From JAFGKK01 sp964521085 (lineage in GTDB: Bacteria > Chloroflexota > Anaerolineae > Anaerolineales > RBG-16-64-43): 64,000 nt of DNA. The stretch spans positions 6,040-70,039 of the forward strand of contig CAZFPL010000014.1 in assembly GCA_964521085.1 (NCBI GenBank), given 5' to 3'. Every line of letters begins with the position of its first letter. Positions within the stretch are counted from its first letter, which is position 1. The notes beneath the pieces were generated by a model. The model saw nothing but the letters and a program-made list of their open reading frames with translations, was not told the origin of the DNA and did no database searches. Positions 35,885-44,630 of the stretch are shown one piece after another. Both the position numbers and the translations under genes were made by a program.

Positions 35885-36052
35885 TTACGGCTGCCGGGAA
35901 TGGAAGGCCGCCGTCTCCCTCCATCTCACAGCCAACGCCCGATACGGCTGGGTATCGCCCCGCGCGACGGCATCCAGACATTTCTGAAAACTTTCCATAT
36001 CCGTTTCGGCAATCGGCCGGACGGTCACAAGCAAGGATTCTCCATTATTCAT
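35885..36052 (-). pseudogene. Truncated GNAT acetyltransferase (N-terminal fragment)
   Basis: 55 residues on the minus strand. VRPIAETDMESFQKCLDAVAR is the usual first helix region of a GNAT subgroup. After about 45 residues the sequence loses similarity and stops at 35885, before any acetyl-CoA-binding motif. It is therefore a remnant, not a working enzyme. The ribosome site is weak. The rest of 36053-36246 holds nothing recognisable. Confidence 0.5.
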
Positions 36053-36246
36053 CGGCTTTTTTCCATTCGGCTTACAGGAACTTGGCGCGCCGTACCCTTC
36101 GTTCCGCGGAGGGATTGGTCTTCCTCAAGTTTCAATCCAATCCGTCGGTTTGACAAGCCCATCCAACGGCGCGGATGGCCTTATAATAACCTGGACTTGC
36201 CCGATTGTGCGGAGGCCGCGCAGCGGGAAAACCCATTCCTATTAAA

Positions 36247-36702
36247 ATGACGCAGAGAAAAATGACCTTCCTCTTCTACGGGGCGATCGCCCTGGTGGTA
36301 ATTTCGAACGTGGCCTACCACCTCTTTCAGAAGGCCACACCGGCAACCGTCAACCCGATGGTCGCGCTGTCCGTAACCTACGGGGTCGCGCTGTTGGTAT
36401 GCCTTATCCTGCTGCCGTTCTACCCCTCCCCGGAGGGTTTGACCGCCTCGCTGACCAGGGTCAATTGGGCCAGTGTTGGGTTGGGGTTGTCAGTGGTGGG
36501 GCTCGAGCTTGGCTTCCTGGCGGCCTACCGCGCCGGATGGCCGATCAGCCTAGCCGGGCTGGTGGCCAACGTGATCGTGGGCATGCTGCTTTTGCCGGTG
36601 GGATTGATTCTCCTGCGAGAGAAACTATCGTGGATCAACTTGCTGGGGATTGCGGTGTGCCTGGTCGGGATCGTCCTGGTGAACCTCAGAACTACAAAAT
36701 AG
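36247..36702 (+). CDS. EamA/DMT-type small membrane transporter protein
   Basis: 151 residues from the ATG at 36247 (an alternative ATG lies at 36262). It has five hydrophobic helices. The ending LVANVIVGMLLLPVGLILLREKLSWINLLGIAVCLVGIVL matches the last helices of the EamA domain in drug/metabolite transporters (length shown split by my own reading, conserved REKLSW included). A single EamA domain suggests that it works as a dimer. No good ribosome site is seen. It is the first plus-strand gene after a long minus-strand run. Confidence 0.72.
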   Translation: MTQRKMTFLFYGAIALVVISNVAYHLFQKATPATVNPMVALSVTYGVALLVCLILLPFYPSPEGLTASLTRVNWASVGLGLSVVGLELGFLAAYRAGWPISLAGLVANVIVGMLLLPVGLILLREKLSWINLLGIAVCLVGIVLVNLRTTK

Positions 36703-36807
36703 CCGCCGAATTTTCCCCCCGTCACACAAAGAATCCAAACAAATTCAGAGCCTTGAAACAATTATTAAGTGCATCCCCCTCCAGGGCAATATTTCCGCGA
36801 AGCGGGC

Positions 36808-36864
36808 TTGACAAACCGAATTGCCGGTATTATTATATGACTAATATTATATAGGATATATCCT
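36808..36864 (+). promoter_or_regulatory. Promoter and palindromic operator of the padR gene
   Basis: TTGACA (36808-36813) and TATTAT (36831-36836) are spaced by 17 nt, a strong sigma-70-type promoter. Seventeen bases further on lies the perfect 12-bp palindrome AGGATATATCCT (36853-36864), just before the ribosome site. Position and symmetry suggest an operator for autoregulation by PadR. Confidence 0.75.
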
Positions 36865-36882
36865 GTATAAGGAGCAACCTAT

Positions 36883-37440
36883 ATGTCTCTCGAGCATGCC
36901 ATCCTGGGGTTCCTGAACTATCAGCCCTTTTCGGGATATGACCTTAAGAAGATGTTCGACAATACCGTCCAGCACTTCTGGCCGGCCGATCAAAGCCAGA
37001 TTTATCGAACGCTGGCCCGGTTGACCGAACAGGGCTATATCGACATGGAAAAGGTCGAACAGACGAGCCGACCGGACCGCAAGGTCTACTACATCACCGA
37101 TGCCGGGCGCCGCGAATTGACCGGTTGGCTGATGTCTCCCCCGCCGATGGAGGCGACTCGCAGCACGGCGCTGGTTCAGGTCTTCTTTCTCGGCCAATTG
37201 ACCGATAAACAGAATCTGGCGAAATTCGAAGGATTTGCCGCCATGATGCGCGGAATCCTGAAGGTTTACGACCAATTACCAGAAAAAATCGACGAATACG
37301 CCTCGTTAGTGGGCTCGCCCCGCGAAACCTATTTCTGGCTGCTTACCCTCGATCTGGGCAAGCGCACCATGCGCGCCAACCTGGAATGGGCCGAGCATAT
37401 CATCACCCAAATCAAGAACAAGCAGATCCCGAGGAAATAA
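36883..37440 (+). CDS. PadR-family transcriptional regulator
   Basis: 185 residues. The winged-helix N-terminus (MSLEHAILGFLNYQPFSGYD, then QSQIYRTLARLTEQGYIDME and DRKVYYITDAGRRELTGWL) is typical of PadR subfamily s2, with the C-terminal Vir-like helical dimerisation domain. AAGGAG precedes the ATG. PadR proteins repress nearby genes in response to small toxic compounds. Here the next gene is a membrane-anchored alpha/beta hydrolase 157 nt away. The palindrome at 36853-36864 suggests that it controls itself. Confidence 0.92.
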   Translation: MSLEHAILGFLNYQPFSGYDLKKMFDNTVQHFWPADQSQIYRTLARLTEQGYIDMEKVEQTSRPDRKVYYITDAGRRELTGWLMSPPPMEATRSTALVQVFFLGQLTDKQNLAKFEGFAAMMRGILKVYDQLPEKIDEYASLVGSPRETYFWLLTLDLGKRTMRANLEWAEHIITQIKNKQIPRK

Positions 37441-37597
37441 GCACCGGCGACAGGGAAGCGGAAATTACATTACCGCAGCCTGGTCTACCAGGTAAGCCAT
37501 AGAAAGATCCAATCCGCGACAGTCTCTCAACGTAAAACGGCGCATACGAACACACCTTTACAGCGCCTTATCTCATTATCCCTAGGAGGAAATTCGC

Positions 37598-39217
37598 ATG
37601 ACACCGATCCGAAATAATAGGAGACGCAATATGATTTTCTTCATCGCCTTCCTCATCATCGCCGTTTTGGCGGTAGCGGCGGTGCTTTGGCTGCGCCCGT
37701 CGCAATCGAAAGCGGTAACGGTCCCGCAGGGGGCGAAGGCGGGGGACATATTTCTCGAGCCCTGTCCGGTCAAGATCGGCGGGGTCGAATACCCAGCCGA
37801 GTGCGGGACGCTGGTTGTCTCCGAGTATCGCGGCGATCCCGCCGCGCGGTTGATCGCCCTTCCCGTCCAGCGGATCCATTCGCCCGCGCAAAAACCCGCC
37901 GAGCCGGTCTTCTATCTGAGCGGCGGACCCGGCACGAGCAACATGGGTTTTGTGCCCCCGACCTGGCTGCTGGAGAACCATGATTTCATCAAGGTCGGAT
38001 ACCGCGGCGTGGACGGCACTCCGAAACTGGATTGCCCCGAATTCGCCGCGGCGCTTCATGGAAATGGAAACGACCTGCTCAGCCCGGAATCCCTGGATTC
38101 GATCGGAGAAGCGTCCGCCGTCTGCGCGGCACGGCTGCAGGCGGATGGGGTCGACTTGCGGGGGTATTCCATCCCGGAGGTGGTCGGGGATATGGAAGCC
38201 GCCCGGACCGGAATGGGATACGCGCGCATCGATCTGCTCAGCGAGAGTTACGGCACGCGCGTCGCCCAGGTGTTTGCGTATATGCATCCGGAGATCCTCC
38301 TGCGCAGCGCGATGATCGGCGTTAACCCAGCCGGCCGCTTCCTCATGCCGCCCGAAACCTTCGACGCCCAAATCAAGTACTACGCCGGATTGTGCCGGAA
38401 GGACGCCGAGTGCAGCGCGCGCACCTCCGATCTGGCGGCGGTCCTGCGCGAGGTCAACCGCTCCATGCCCTCCGGCTGGATGGGTCTGCCCATCGATCCC
38501 GGGAAGGTGCGGCTGGTGGCGAACGCCCTGCTCTTCCACCGGACCACCGCGCCGATCGCGTTCGACGCGTATCTCGCCGCGTATAACGGGGATCCGAGCG
38601 GGCTGGCTGTGATGTCGATGATGTACGATTTCATATTCCCCAACATCAATGTGTGGGGGGAGTTCATGGCCATCGGCTGCAGCACCGACGCCGAACCCGG
38701 CCGGGATTACCGCGGCGAATTATCCGCACCCGGTTCGATCTTCGGTTCACCGCTGTCGGAGCTCATCTGGGGGTCGACTCCCGGCTACTGGCCGCCGATT
38801 CTCGCGGCCGACGAATATCGCCGCGTGCATCCGAGCGACGTCGAGACTCTCCTGATCAGCGGCAGCATCGATTTCACCACCCCGGCCCAATTCGCCGAGC
38901 AGGATCTGCTGCCTTCGCTGAAGAACGGCCGGCACGTGGTCATCGCCGAGCAGGGCCATGTCCAAGATTTCTGGGGTTTCCAACAGGAAGCCGGAAAGCG
39001 CCTGCTGACCAGTTTCTTCGACACCGGCACGGCCGACGACTCCCTCTACACCTATTTGCCGATGGATTTCAAACCGGCCATGCGCTTCCCGGTCCTGGCG
39101 AAAATCCTGCTCGGAACAGGATTGCTGCTGATCCTCGTGCTGGGATTTGCCGTCTGGCGGATCCTCCGCCGCATCCGCCGGCGGACAGCCGCGGCGAAAG
39201 GAAAAGCGTGCGATTAA
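37598..39217 (+). CDS. Membrane-anchored alpha/beta hydrolase (TAP-like peptidase family)
   Basis: 539 residues. One hydrophobic helix lies near the N-terminus (residues 11-31) and another near the C-terminus (about 500-522) with an Arg-rich tail, so the enzyme domain is probably outside, anchored at both ends. The fold motifs are PVFYLSGGPGTS (oxyanion loop), the nucleophile elbow LLSESYGTR, and late LLISGSIDFTTP and EQGHVQDF holding the expected Asp and His. AGGAGG precedes the ATG. It may be regulated by the upstream PadR. The substrate is unknown; peptides or esters are typical of the family. Confidence 0.85.
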   Translation: MTPIRNNRRRNMIFFIAFLIIAVLAVAAVLWLRPSQSKAVTVPQGAKAGDIFLEPCPVKIGGVEYPAECGTLVVSEYRGDPAARLIALPVQRIHSPAQKPAEPVFYLSGGPGTSNMGFVPPTWLLENHDFIKVGYRGVDGTPKLDCPEFAAALHGNGNDLLSPESLDSIGEASAVCAARLQADGVDLRGYSIPEVVGDMEAARTGMGYARIDLLSESYGTRVAQVFAYMHPEILLRSAMIGVNPAGRFLMPPETFDAQIKYYAGLCRKDAECSARTSDLAAVLREVNRSMPSGWMGLPIDPGKVRLVANALLFHRTTAPIAFDAYLAAYNGDPSGLAVMSMMYDFIFPNINVWGEFMAIGCSTDAEPGRDYRGELSAPGSIFGSPLSELIWGSTPGYWPPILAADEYRRVHPSDVETLLISGSIDFTTPAQFAEQDLLPSLKNGRHVVIAEQGHVQDFWGFQQEAGKRLLTSFFDTGTADDSLYTYLPMDFKPAMRFPVLAKILLGTGLLLILVLGFAVWRILRRIRRRTAAAKGKACD

Positions 39218-39288
39218 CATCCGCCTAAAGCGATCCTTCCTTTATGGTATGGAAACTCACCTTCCATTGACCAGCAGCCCGTATCCAT

Positions 39289-39327
39289 AATAAAGTTGCC
39301 CTTCAGATCCCGAAGGGCAACTTTATT
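39289..39327. terminator. Strong intrinsic terminator after the hydrolase gene
   Basis: A perfect 16-bp stem (AATAAAGTTGCCCTTC with its complement) has a 7-nt loop and ends in TTTATTTCTATT. The A-rich left arm could make it work in both directions. The rest of 39218-39491 holds no gene. Confidence 0.88.
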
Positions 39328-39491
39328 TCTATTCCCCATTAGCTTCGTCACAACGGTATCCAAGTCAATATAGAAAATGACTTCCCATGGAGATTGATAT
39401 GCTATCGATCTTCCGATTTGCCGTTGCGATCGCCTGGGGAAAGGCAATTTTCAACCATGGATCATTTTTCTCCCGCCTTGATTTTGTCGGA

Positions 39492-39725
39492 TTATTTATT
39501 TAGCTGTAATAATAGAATACCGGATACGAAAAGAATTATCCCTGCTATCCGGAGAATCAGGTAGATCCTTTTCCTGAATTGTCCGGCTTCCATAAACTGC
39601 TTGTCTCTTTTAATATCTCCAGCCACCCACAATCCGGTAATCATTTCCACATTGGTGAATGAGATAAAGAAAACAACCACCCCGAGAATAATCAATGCCA
39701 TCGTTAATCCTTCTACGAAAGTCAT
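39492..39725 (-). CDS. Small two-helix membrane protein
   Basis: 77 residues. Hydrophobic segments lie at about 8-28 and 55-75, with a charged middle (VAGDIKRDKQFMEAGQFRKR). GGAGG with good spacing supports the ATG at 39725. It is 38 nt downstream of a broken membrane-protein gene, so the two were probably one operon. No family is recognised. Confidence 0.65.
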   Translation of the reverse strand: MTFVEGLTMALIILGVVVFFISFTNVEMITGLWVAGDIKRDKQFMEAGQFRKRIYLILRIAGIILFVSGILLLQLNK

Positions 39726-39763
39726 CGCTTACCTCCATGACGCGATCCTATTCCCGATCCCAT

Positions 39764-40369
39764 TCAATCTCTTTCATCCTTAATCATAGCATACCCCAAC
39801 GCGATCGGTCCCGCCGCGATCATGATATTGGTCAAAACGGGCAGAACTCTATGCGACAATCCAAATCCGATCATAAGGACATAACTCAATATCAACACCG
39901 CTCCGACCCATCGCGGCAAGGCTTTTCGAAAAAGAATTATTCCTCCGACTTAAAACGTTCCGAGGAAAGCAATACCAAACGAAACCGACATTCCTTGGCT
40001 CACCAACCCAGGATATACCGCATCCACATAAGCCGGCGATGTTGCAGCCATCTGCGGCACTGCGAAAGCATACGTCCAATCGACACCCAACCCCGGCACA
40101 GCCCCGTAAAAGTACAGGGGGTATGCCATCGCCTCCCACACATTCAATCTCTTGTAGAGTAGAGCATATGCGCCCGCAATTTCAAGAACAATAAGCAGCG
40201 AATCCATCAAACCCAAGATCCCAACGATAAGAAAATTATTCGAGACTGCTTTTTCACTCTCCAGGACATTTCCAAACAATCATCCTTCGACGATCCTCGT
40301 AAGAATTACCATTAATCCGCCGATTATTCCGGAAATTCCCGCCGGTTTTATCTGCATCTTCAAGGACAC
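39764..40369 (-). pseudogene. Membrane protein gene with two in-frame stop codons
   Basis: A single reading frame of 202 codons from a GTG at 40369 (GAGGTG upstream) is interrupted by TGA at 40280-40282 and TAA at 39950-39952, with no frameshift. The three pieces join sensibly: GIIGGLMVILTRIVEG, then LFGNVLESEK..., then VGGIILFRKALPRWVGAVLI. About six hydrophobic segments are seen. The final stop is at 39764. Reading is lost by nonsense only, so this is a young pseudogene or, less likely, a readthrough gene. The family is not recognised. Confidence 0.7.
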
Positions 40370-40450
40370 CACTCACCTCTCACCAGAAAAACAGCATACG
40401 CCAAGGGGCATGATACCCGGCAAAAAAAGAAACGTGCATTCTTGTCTTGG

Positions 40451-41248
40451 TTAGAAAAGAACACTTGCCACAGAATTCCAGTCGGTATACACGTGCCCGT
40501 CTTCCCGCAATATCAGGGATCGTAATTCCTCCTCGTTGCCGCTTTCCTGTATGCAATACGGAAAATAGGTAAGGGATATCGATCCTGCTTCTATTACTTT
40601 AGGGCCAAACACAAGAGTCCGGATGACTTTTCGTTTTTCGACGAATGTATCCAATTCCTTCATCCATGGTTCCAGGTTATGGACATGTTCCGATATCCAT
40701 TGAGCGGGCAATTTGTCCCTGGGACTGTGCGGCACTGTCAATTTACGGAAAGTCAGCTGCCGCACCCCATGGGATTCGGCCAATTTCAACCATTCTTCCA
40801 CATTCATCTTCATCGATACATCATGCAGGACAACGGTCCATCTTAAAATCATGCTGTTGGCGATAATGTCCTTATACAAACCCTTTTGCCTTTCCACCTG
40901 TCCCGCATTGTCGATGGAAACCGCATAAACGCTGAGGCCGCTTTCCGCCAGCTCCCGGACATATTCATCCACATCGCCGTTGGTCTGGATTTCGGTCGGT
41001 AAATTAATTTCTTTCGCAATGCGCATTACCATTCTCACATCTTCGAAATTAAGCAGGGTTTCCCCCCGCGAAGTAACCAGCAGCGATGTCGCACCCATGG
41101 TTTTCGCAAAATTCAGGGACAACGCAACCCGTTCTTCGGTGAATTTATACACCCCGATGGAATCCGGTGTCATTTTTGAAACGCAATAGGGACAATCGCG
41201 AGTGCATCCTCGAGAGGGAACACAAACAGTGATATTGTTGGCTTTCAT
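40451..41248 (-). CDS. Radical SAM protein
   Basis: 265 residues. The 4Fe-4S motif C-x3-C-x2-C is CTRDCPYC (Cys15, 19, 22). The following ATSLLVTSRGETLLNFEDV holds the SAM-contacting region and PTEIQTNGDVDEYV the barrel strand. No extra C-terminal cysteine cluster is obvious apart from the single CIQ, so it lacks a SPASM domain. AGGAAA precedes the ATG. The substrate is unknown. It is an isolated gene in the mosaic region. Confidence 0.88.
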   Translation of the reverse strand: MKANNITVCVPSRGCTRDCPYCVSKMTPDSIGVYKFTEERVALSLNFAKTMGATSLLVTSRGETLLNFEDVRMVMRIAKEINLPTEIQTNGDVDEYVRELAESGLSVYAVSIDNAGQVERQKGLYKDIIANSMILRWTVVLHDVSMKMNVEEWLKLAESHGVRQLTFRKLTVPHSPRDKLPAQWISEHVHNLEPWMKELDTFVEKRKVIRTLVFGPKVIEAGSISLTYFPYCIQESGNEEELRSLILREDGHVYTDWNSVASVLF

Positions 41249-41423
41249 ATTTTCCTTTCCATGGCCCGCGTCCGGCAGTGGACGCGTTTGGGCATTCCAT
41301 CGAGATGGCCTATTTTATCGGAAAAGGAAAAAGCCCATATAAATCCATTTTTGCCGCGGGAGAGGCGGTTATTCCGGGATCACGTACTCCCCCTTTTGTA
41401 TTTCTACAGAAAGACAGTACCAC

Positions 41424-41897
41424 TCACAGCGCCTTCACAAAATTGTCTTCCACATCCCCATTTCTACATTCGTTAAGAAGCGAGCTCAATTCTCCCAGAT
41501 GGTAAAGAGTATGCCGCAACAGGAACAGGACCACGCCCGTTTTCGTTTCGCCCGCCCATTGGAATGAGGTATTGCGGGAGTTAAAGTCCAGCTCCAACAA
41601 CCATTTTTCGGTTTTTCCCGCCAATTCCTTAATACATGCCAGGATGTCCTGTTGGGATGGCAGGTCTTCTTCCTTTGCTGTTTCCCAATCACAGTCAAGG
41701 GATTTCCCCGATTTAAAAGAATGGGTGGTCGAGTCCTCAAGATAGTATTTGACCGCTTTTAATACGTGAAACGCCAGGCGTGCCGGAGTAATGGTTCCGC
41801 GTCCCGTGTGAAGCCATGTATCCGGATCGAAATCTCCGACAACCCTTTCGAACACTCTCCATGTATGCGCATACTGCTTAATAAATTCGTTTTTCAT
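41424..41897 (-). CDS. DinB-family putative metalloenzyme (1)
   Basis: 157 residues. A four-helix-bundle layout holds the three histidines expected of DinB/YfiT proteins: one in LAFHVLKAVKYYLED and two in RHTLYHLGEL. Such proteins often transfer thiols (bacillithiol-type) or detoxify compounds, but many are uncharacterised. GGAAGG lies before the ATG at 41897. A motif copy (TATTTTATCGGAAAAGG, 41311-41327) lies beyond its stop, toward the radical SAM gene. Confidence 0.82.
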   Translation of the reverse strand: MKNEFIKQYAHTWRVFERVVGDFDPDTWLHTGRGTITPARLAFHVLKAVKYYLEDSTTHSFKSGKSLDCDWETAKEEDLPSQQDILACIKELAGKTEKWLLELDFNSRNTSFQWAGETKTGVVLFLLRHTLYHLGELSSLLNECRNGDVEDNFVKAL

Positions 41898-41975
41898 ACG
41901 TCCCCTTCCAAAAATGGCTATGTCAATTCCGGATTGGATTCCAAGCCGTTCCCAGCCTCGTGCCGGGCGGTGGCT

Positions 41976-42761
41976 TTATCCCATCCCCTTTTGCGCCACA
42001 AGATGGAATGAACGAGCCACAAGGTAATACGGAAATTTATCCCTCATCGCCAATTCCAGTTTTTCTATTTCGGCGAATTTTTGCGGATCTTGCTTGAGGT
42101 CGTTATTCGGTAAATAGTCGTTTATGCAGCGGATGCCATATTGACCCACCACCTGGAAACCCGCTTTCTGCAATGGCGCATCCAATTCTTCCGCGGTGTA
42201 TGCGGTCATCGGGGCATCAAACACCTTGCTGACAATGATATTCGTGCCGAGGGCGGAATACGCCGCCTGCAGATTAAGTTCCTGCAAAGCAAGGCGGTAT
42301 GGTTCTGAATAGCGATTGACACAGATAATGGAAAGAATCCCGTTCGGCTTGACAGCATGACCAATCGCATGCAGGGCATCATCCGGGTTTTTGACGTATT
42401 GCAGAACATTATGACAGAGAGCAACATCGAATCGGAATGTTGGGAAAAGCAGCGGGATATCCAATACATCGCCCTGACGGATCTCGACCCTTTCACCCAT
42501 CCGATTGTTTTCTGCGCTCGTACGGGCTTCGGCCAACATTTCCGCCGAATAGTCAACAAGAACAACGTGATGCCCTTGCCTGGCCAATGCAATTGCTTCC
42601 AATCCGTTTCCACCACCCGCATCCAGAATAGTCAGAGCCTCACCGACCATATGGCGTTTCAGATTGGCCGCCGCAATCGTATAGCGCAACTTGCTCCATG
42701 GAGTCTCTTGATGCTCTATAAAAACCGCGTGCTTTTTGTTAAAAGCATCGGCGTTGGTCAT
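41976..42761 (-). CDS. SAM-dependent methyltransferase, CmoM/SmtA-like
   Basis: 261 residues. Motif I is LTILDAGGGNGLEAIALARQ followed by HHVVLVDYSAEMLAEA, which closely resembles the SmtA/CmoM type (tRNA uridine 5-oxyacetate methyltransferase). CHNVLQYVKNPDDALHAIGH and KPNGILSIICVNRYSEPY are the following motifs. GGAGG precedes the ATG at 42761. The tRNA substrate is a family-level guess, since no other cmo gene is seen. Confidence 0.82.
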   Translation of the reverse strand: MTNADAFNKKHAVFIEHQETPWSKLRYTIAAANLKRHMVGEALTILDAGGGNGLEAIALARQGHHVVLVDYSAEMLAEARTSAENNRMGERVEIRQGDVLDIPLLFPTFRFDVALCHNVLQYVKNPDDALHAIGHAVKPNGILSIICVNRYSEPYRLALQELNLQAAYSALGTNIIVSKVFDAPMTAYTAEELDAPLQKAGFQVVGQYGIRCINDYLPNNDLKQDPQKFAEIEKLELAMRDKFPYYLVARSFHLVAQKGMG

Positions 42762-42907
42762 TTTCCTCCGCTCCTGAACGTAAAAAAGGAAGTGCCCGGT
42801 TCCGGGGTGTGGATCCGGTATTCTTCTCCGGATTTTGTTGGGTATCCGTTTTCCATAGAAGAACCTATGCTTTTTCTCCTGCGCGACAGGGTTGACGACT
42901 CCCTTAA

Positions 42908-43345
42908 TTAATCTGCATTTCTTCTTATGTATTTAACAAAAACCAATTCCGGATCACCCGGATCCAACTCATCAATATATCCACACGGTTTATACCCGCT
43001 CCGGAATAGAATTTTTTGCATGGAATGGTTGGACAAGTTTGTTGTTACAAATAATTTAGGTGTATCAGCATATTTCTCCAGCGATAACAACAGCATCTCT
43101 CCAATTCTTTTTCCTCGATGTTCTTTTGCAATCATCAGCATGTCAATCTGGCTTTGTCGGAAGAACTCGTGATTAATTACGCCATAACCGACAATATCAC
43201 GGCCGATTTCCGCCATAATTACAATATCGTGCCGCAACCATGAATCAATCATTTCGGAACGAGCAGGATTGGTTGACGCGATAGTGTCAATTCTCTTTAT
43301 GGATAGGGCATCCTTTATTTCGGCTTTTCGAAAATTTATGTCCAT
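42908..43345 (-). CDS. GNAT-family N-acetyltransferase
   Basis: 145 residues from the ATG at 43345 (MDINFRKAEIKDALSI); GAGAG lies upstream. Motif A is IDMLMIAKEHRGKRIGEMLL and the B region is NHSMQKILFRSGYKPCGYID. An upstream in-frame extension would run into the palindrome at 43367-43397, which supports the shorter start. The substrate is unknown. Confidence 0.84.
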   Translation of the reverse strand: MDINFRKAEIKDALSIKRIDTIASTNPARSEMIDSWLRHDIVIMAEIGRDIVGYGVINHEFFRQSQIDMLMIAKEHRGKRIGEMLLLSLEKYADTPKLFVTTNLSNHSMQKILFRSGYKPCGYIDELDPGDPELVFVKYIRRNAD

Positions 43346-43366
43346 AGGGCTCTCAAGATTTCCCAG

Positions 43367-43421
43367 CCGTGAACGGTTCAGGCGCAAGGCCGTGCAGTCG
43401 TCCGATGTTATTTTACCCGGA
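43367..43421. repeat. Cassette-boundary palindrome plus CATTTTAYCCG-type motif
   Basis: CCGTGAACGG and GGCCGTGCAG form an imperfect inverted pair, followed 10 nt later by TTATTTTACCCGGA. It lies 22 nt beyond the GNAT start and 24 nt before the end of the zinc-ribbon gene, so it separates two minus-strand units. The palindrome is weak; the motif match is clear. Confidence 0.4.
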
Positions 43422-43444
43422 TTGGAAAAATTGCTTTTAATGAG

Positions 43445-43600
43445 CTATGTATCAGACTTCACTCTTTCCTCCGCGGCGGACCGCCGCGCCCTCCCAGGCC
43501 AGCACTTGGGACAGATTCTCATTCCTCGATACTTATGCCCTCGAGAACATGTTTTCCATCCACTATTATCAGGCTTGGATTTCACATTTCTTTTCGGCAT
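43445..43600 (-). CDS. Zinc-ribbon miniprotein
   Basis: 51 residues. AGAGGAGG just before the ATG at 43600 is one of the best ribosome sites in the region. The protein is basic, with TCSRGH and ICPKCW giving a Cys-x3-His...Cys-x2-Cys set that could bind one zinc. Function is unknown; nucleic-acid binding is plausible from charge. It is a single unit between two intergenic palindromes. Confidence 0.65.
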   Translation of the reverse strand: MPKRNVKSKPDNSGWKTCSRGHKYRGMRICPKCWPGRARRSAAEERVKSDT

Positions 43601-43733
43601 TGGACCTCCTCTTTAAAAACTTTCCTTCCTGCCAATCCTGGACTGCAAATGTGAAAATAAATTTAGTGTGCTAATTCCAAATAATAACGGATGGTGGTTC
43701 AGCGGTTAATCCATTATTTTTTAAAAATAAATG

Positions 43734-44450
43734 TCATGAGGAGACATATTTTTTCATAATTGAATTAATGCTTTCCAGAGCCAGTTCGCGCTGGTTCTCA
43801 ATCGTAATTTCCCGCTTTGCGTGATACATTCCCGCATTACTGGATATTCTTGTCAGTATTTTGATTATTTCATCTCCTTTGTCGCAATACTTCAAATAGA
43901 AGTACCTTAATATGATGAACGGCGTCCAGAAAATTATCTGATTAAAATCACTATACCCAAAGAATCGCCCAAACCCCTTGAATTCTATTCTGCATTCCGG
44001 AAAGAGCGATTTAATATACTTCCCTGATTCCCGTGTTATCGTTTGATCCAAGAATACCGGCCTCTGTACTATTCCTGAATTAATTACATTCAATACACTT
44101 CCATTTTCATTTCCTTCCCCTTCCATCTCCAATTCCATTTCAACTATGTTCCTATGCGAATAGGGGGTATCCGCGCATTCCTTTTGAATTTTTCTAAAAT
44201 TCGAAAGGTGCTCCTTTGGTTCTTCAATCATTGCTTTGTTGTTGGAGATATATTGATAAATAATTTCTTTGTCAATATATATTGCCGCCAGCGTATCGGG
44301 AAGGATTTGCCGCGACTCATAAAATTCGGATAGTATCCGAATCATAAACCATTGGGCAAATCCCATTTCATGCCAAAATTTTTCACTCTCGTTGTTTGCT
44401 TGATGGATATTTGCGGCATTTCTATTGTGCAGGTAGATGGTAAATATCAA
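43734..44450 (-). CDS. Hypothetical protein, no recognised family
   Basis: 238 residues, AT-rich codon use. It starts with TTG at 44450 behind GAGGAGG, a strong ribosome site. The protein looks soluble and mixed alpha/beta. It has a notable aromatic stretch (FGRFFGYSDFNQIIFWTPF, then ILRYFYLKYC) that could be a membrane-associated or buried core segment, and an acidic patch (EMELEMEGEGNENG). No catalytic motif is seen. It is probably a cassette-type accessory gene. Confidence 0.6.
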   Translation of the reverse strand: MIFTIYLHNRNAANIHQANNESEKFWHEMGFAQWFMIRILSEFYESRQILPDTLAAIYIDKEIIYQYISNNKAMIEEPKEHLSNFRKIQKECADTPYSHRNIVEMELEMEGEGNENGSVLNVINSGIVQRPVFLDQTITRESGKYIKSLFPECRIEFKGFGRFFGYSDFNQIIFWTPFIILRYFYLKYCDKGDEIIKILTRISSNAGMYHAKREITIENQRELALESINSIMKKYVSS

Positions 44451-44478
44451 TGATCCTCCTCAATAATAAATGTGACCC

Positions 44479-44555
44479 GGCGGCCGGCGGTCCAGCCCGC
44501 CCCGGCTTCGCCGGGCGAGGCCGGGCGTCCGGGGGCGCTGGATGCGCCGTTGGCC
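44479..44555. repeat. GC-rich imperfect palindrome (cassette boundary)
   Basis: The left arm GGCGGCCGGCGGTCCAGC and the right arm GCTGGATGCGCCGTTGGCC pair over most of their length, around an inner GGCTTCGCC-type hairpin. The right end GTTGGCC is followed at once by TAAAAGGATTCTACTCGG, a variant of the recurring motif. It lies between the hypothetical gene and the next minus-strand unit. Confidence 0.5.
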
Positions 44556-44630
44556 TAAAAGGATTCTACTCGGAAAGGAAAAATCGCAATACAGTTAATT
44601 ATCCTCCGCAGAAACCACTTCCCGCGGATA

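Noticed and set aside
39214..39447. 77-codon minus-strand frame
   Set aside because: It runs through the 16-bp intrinsic terminator at 39289-39327 and has no ribosome site.
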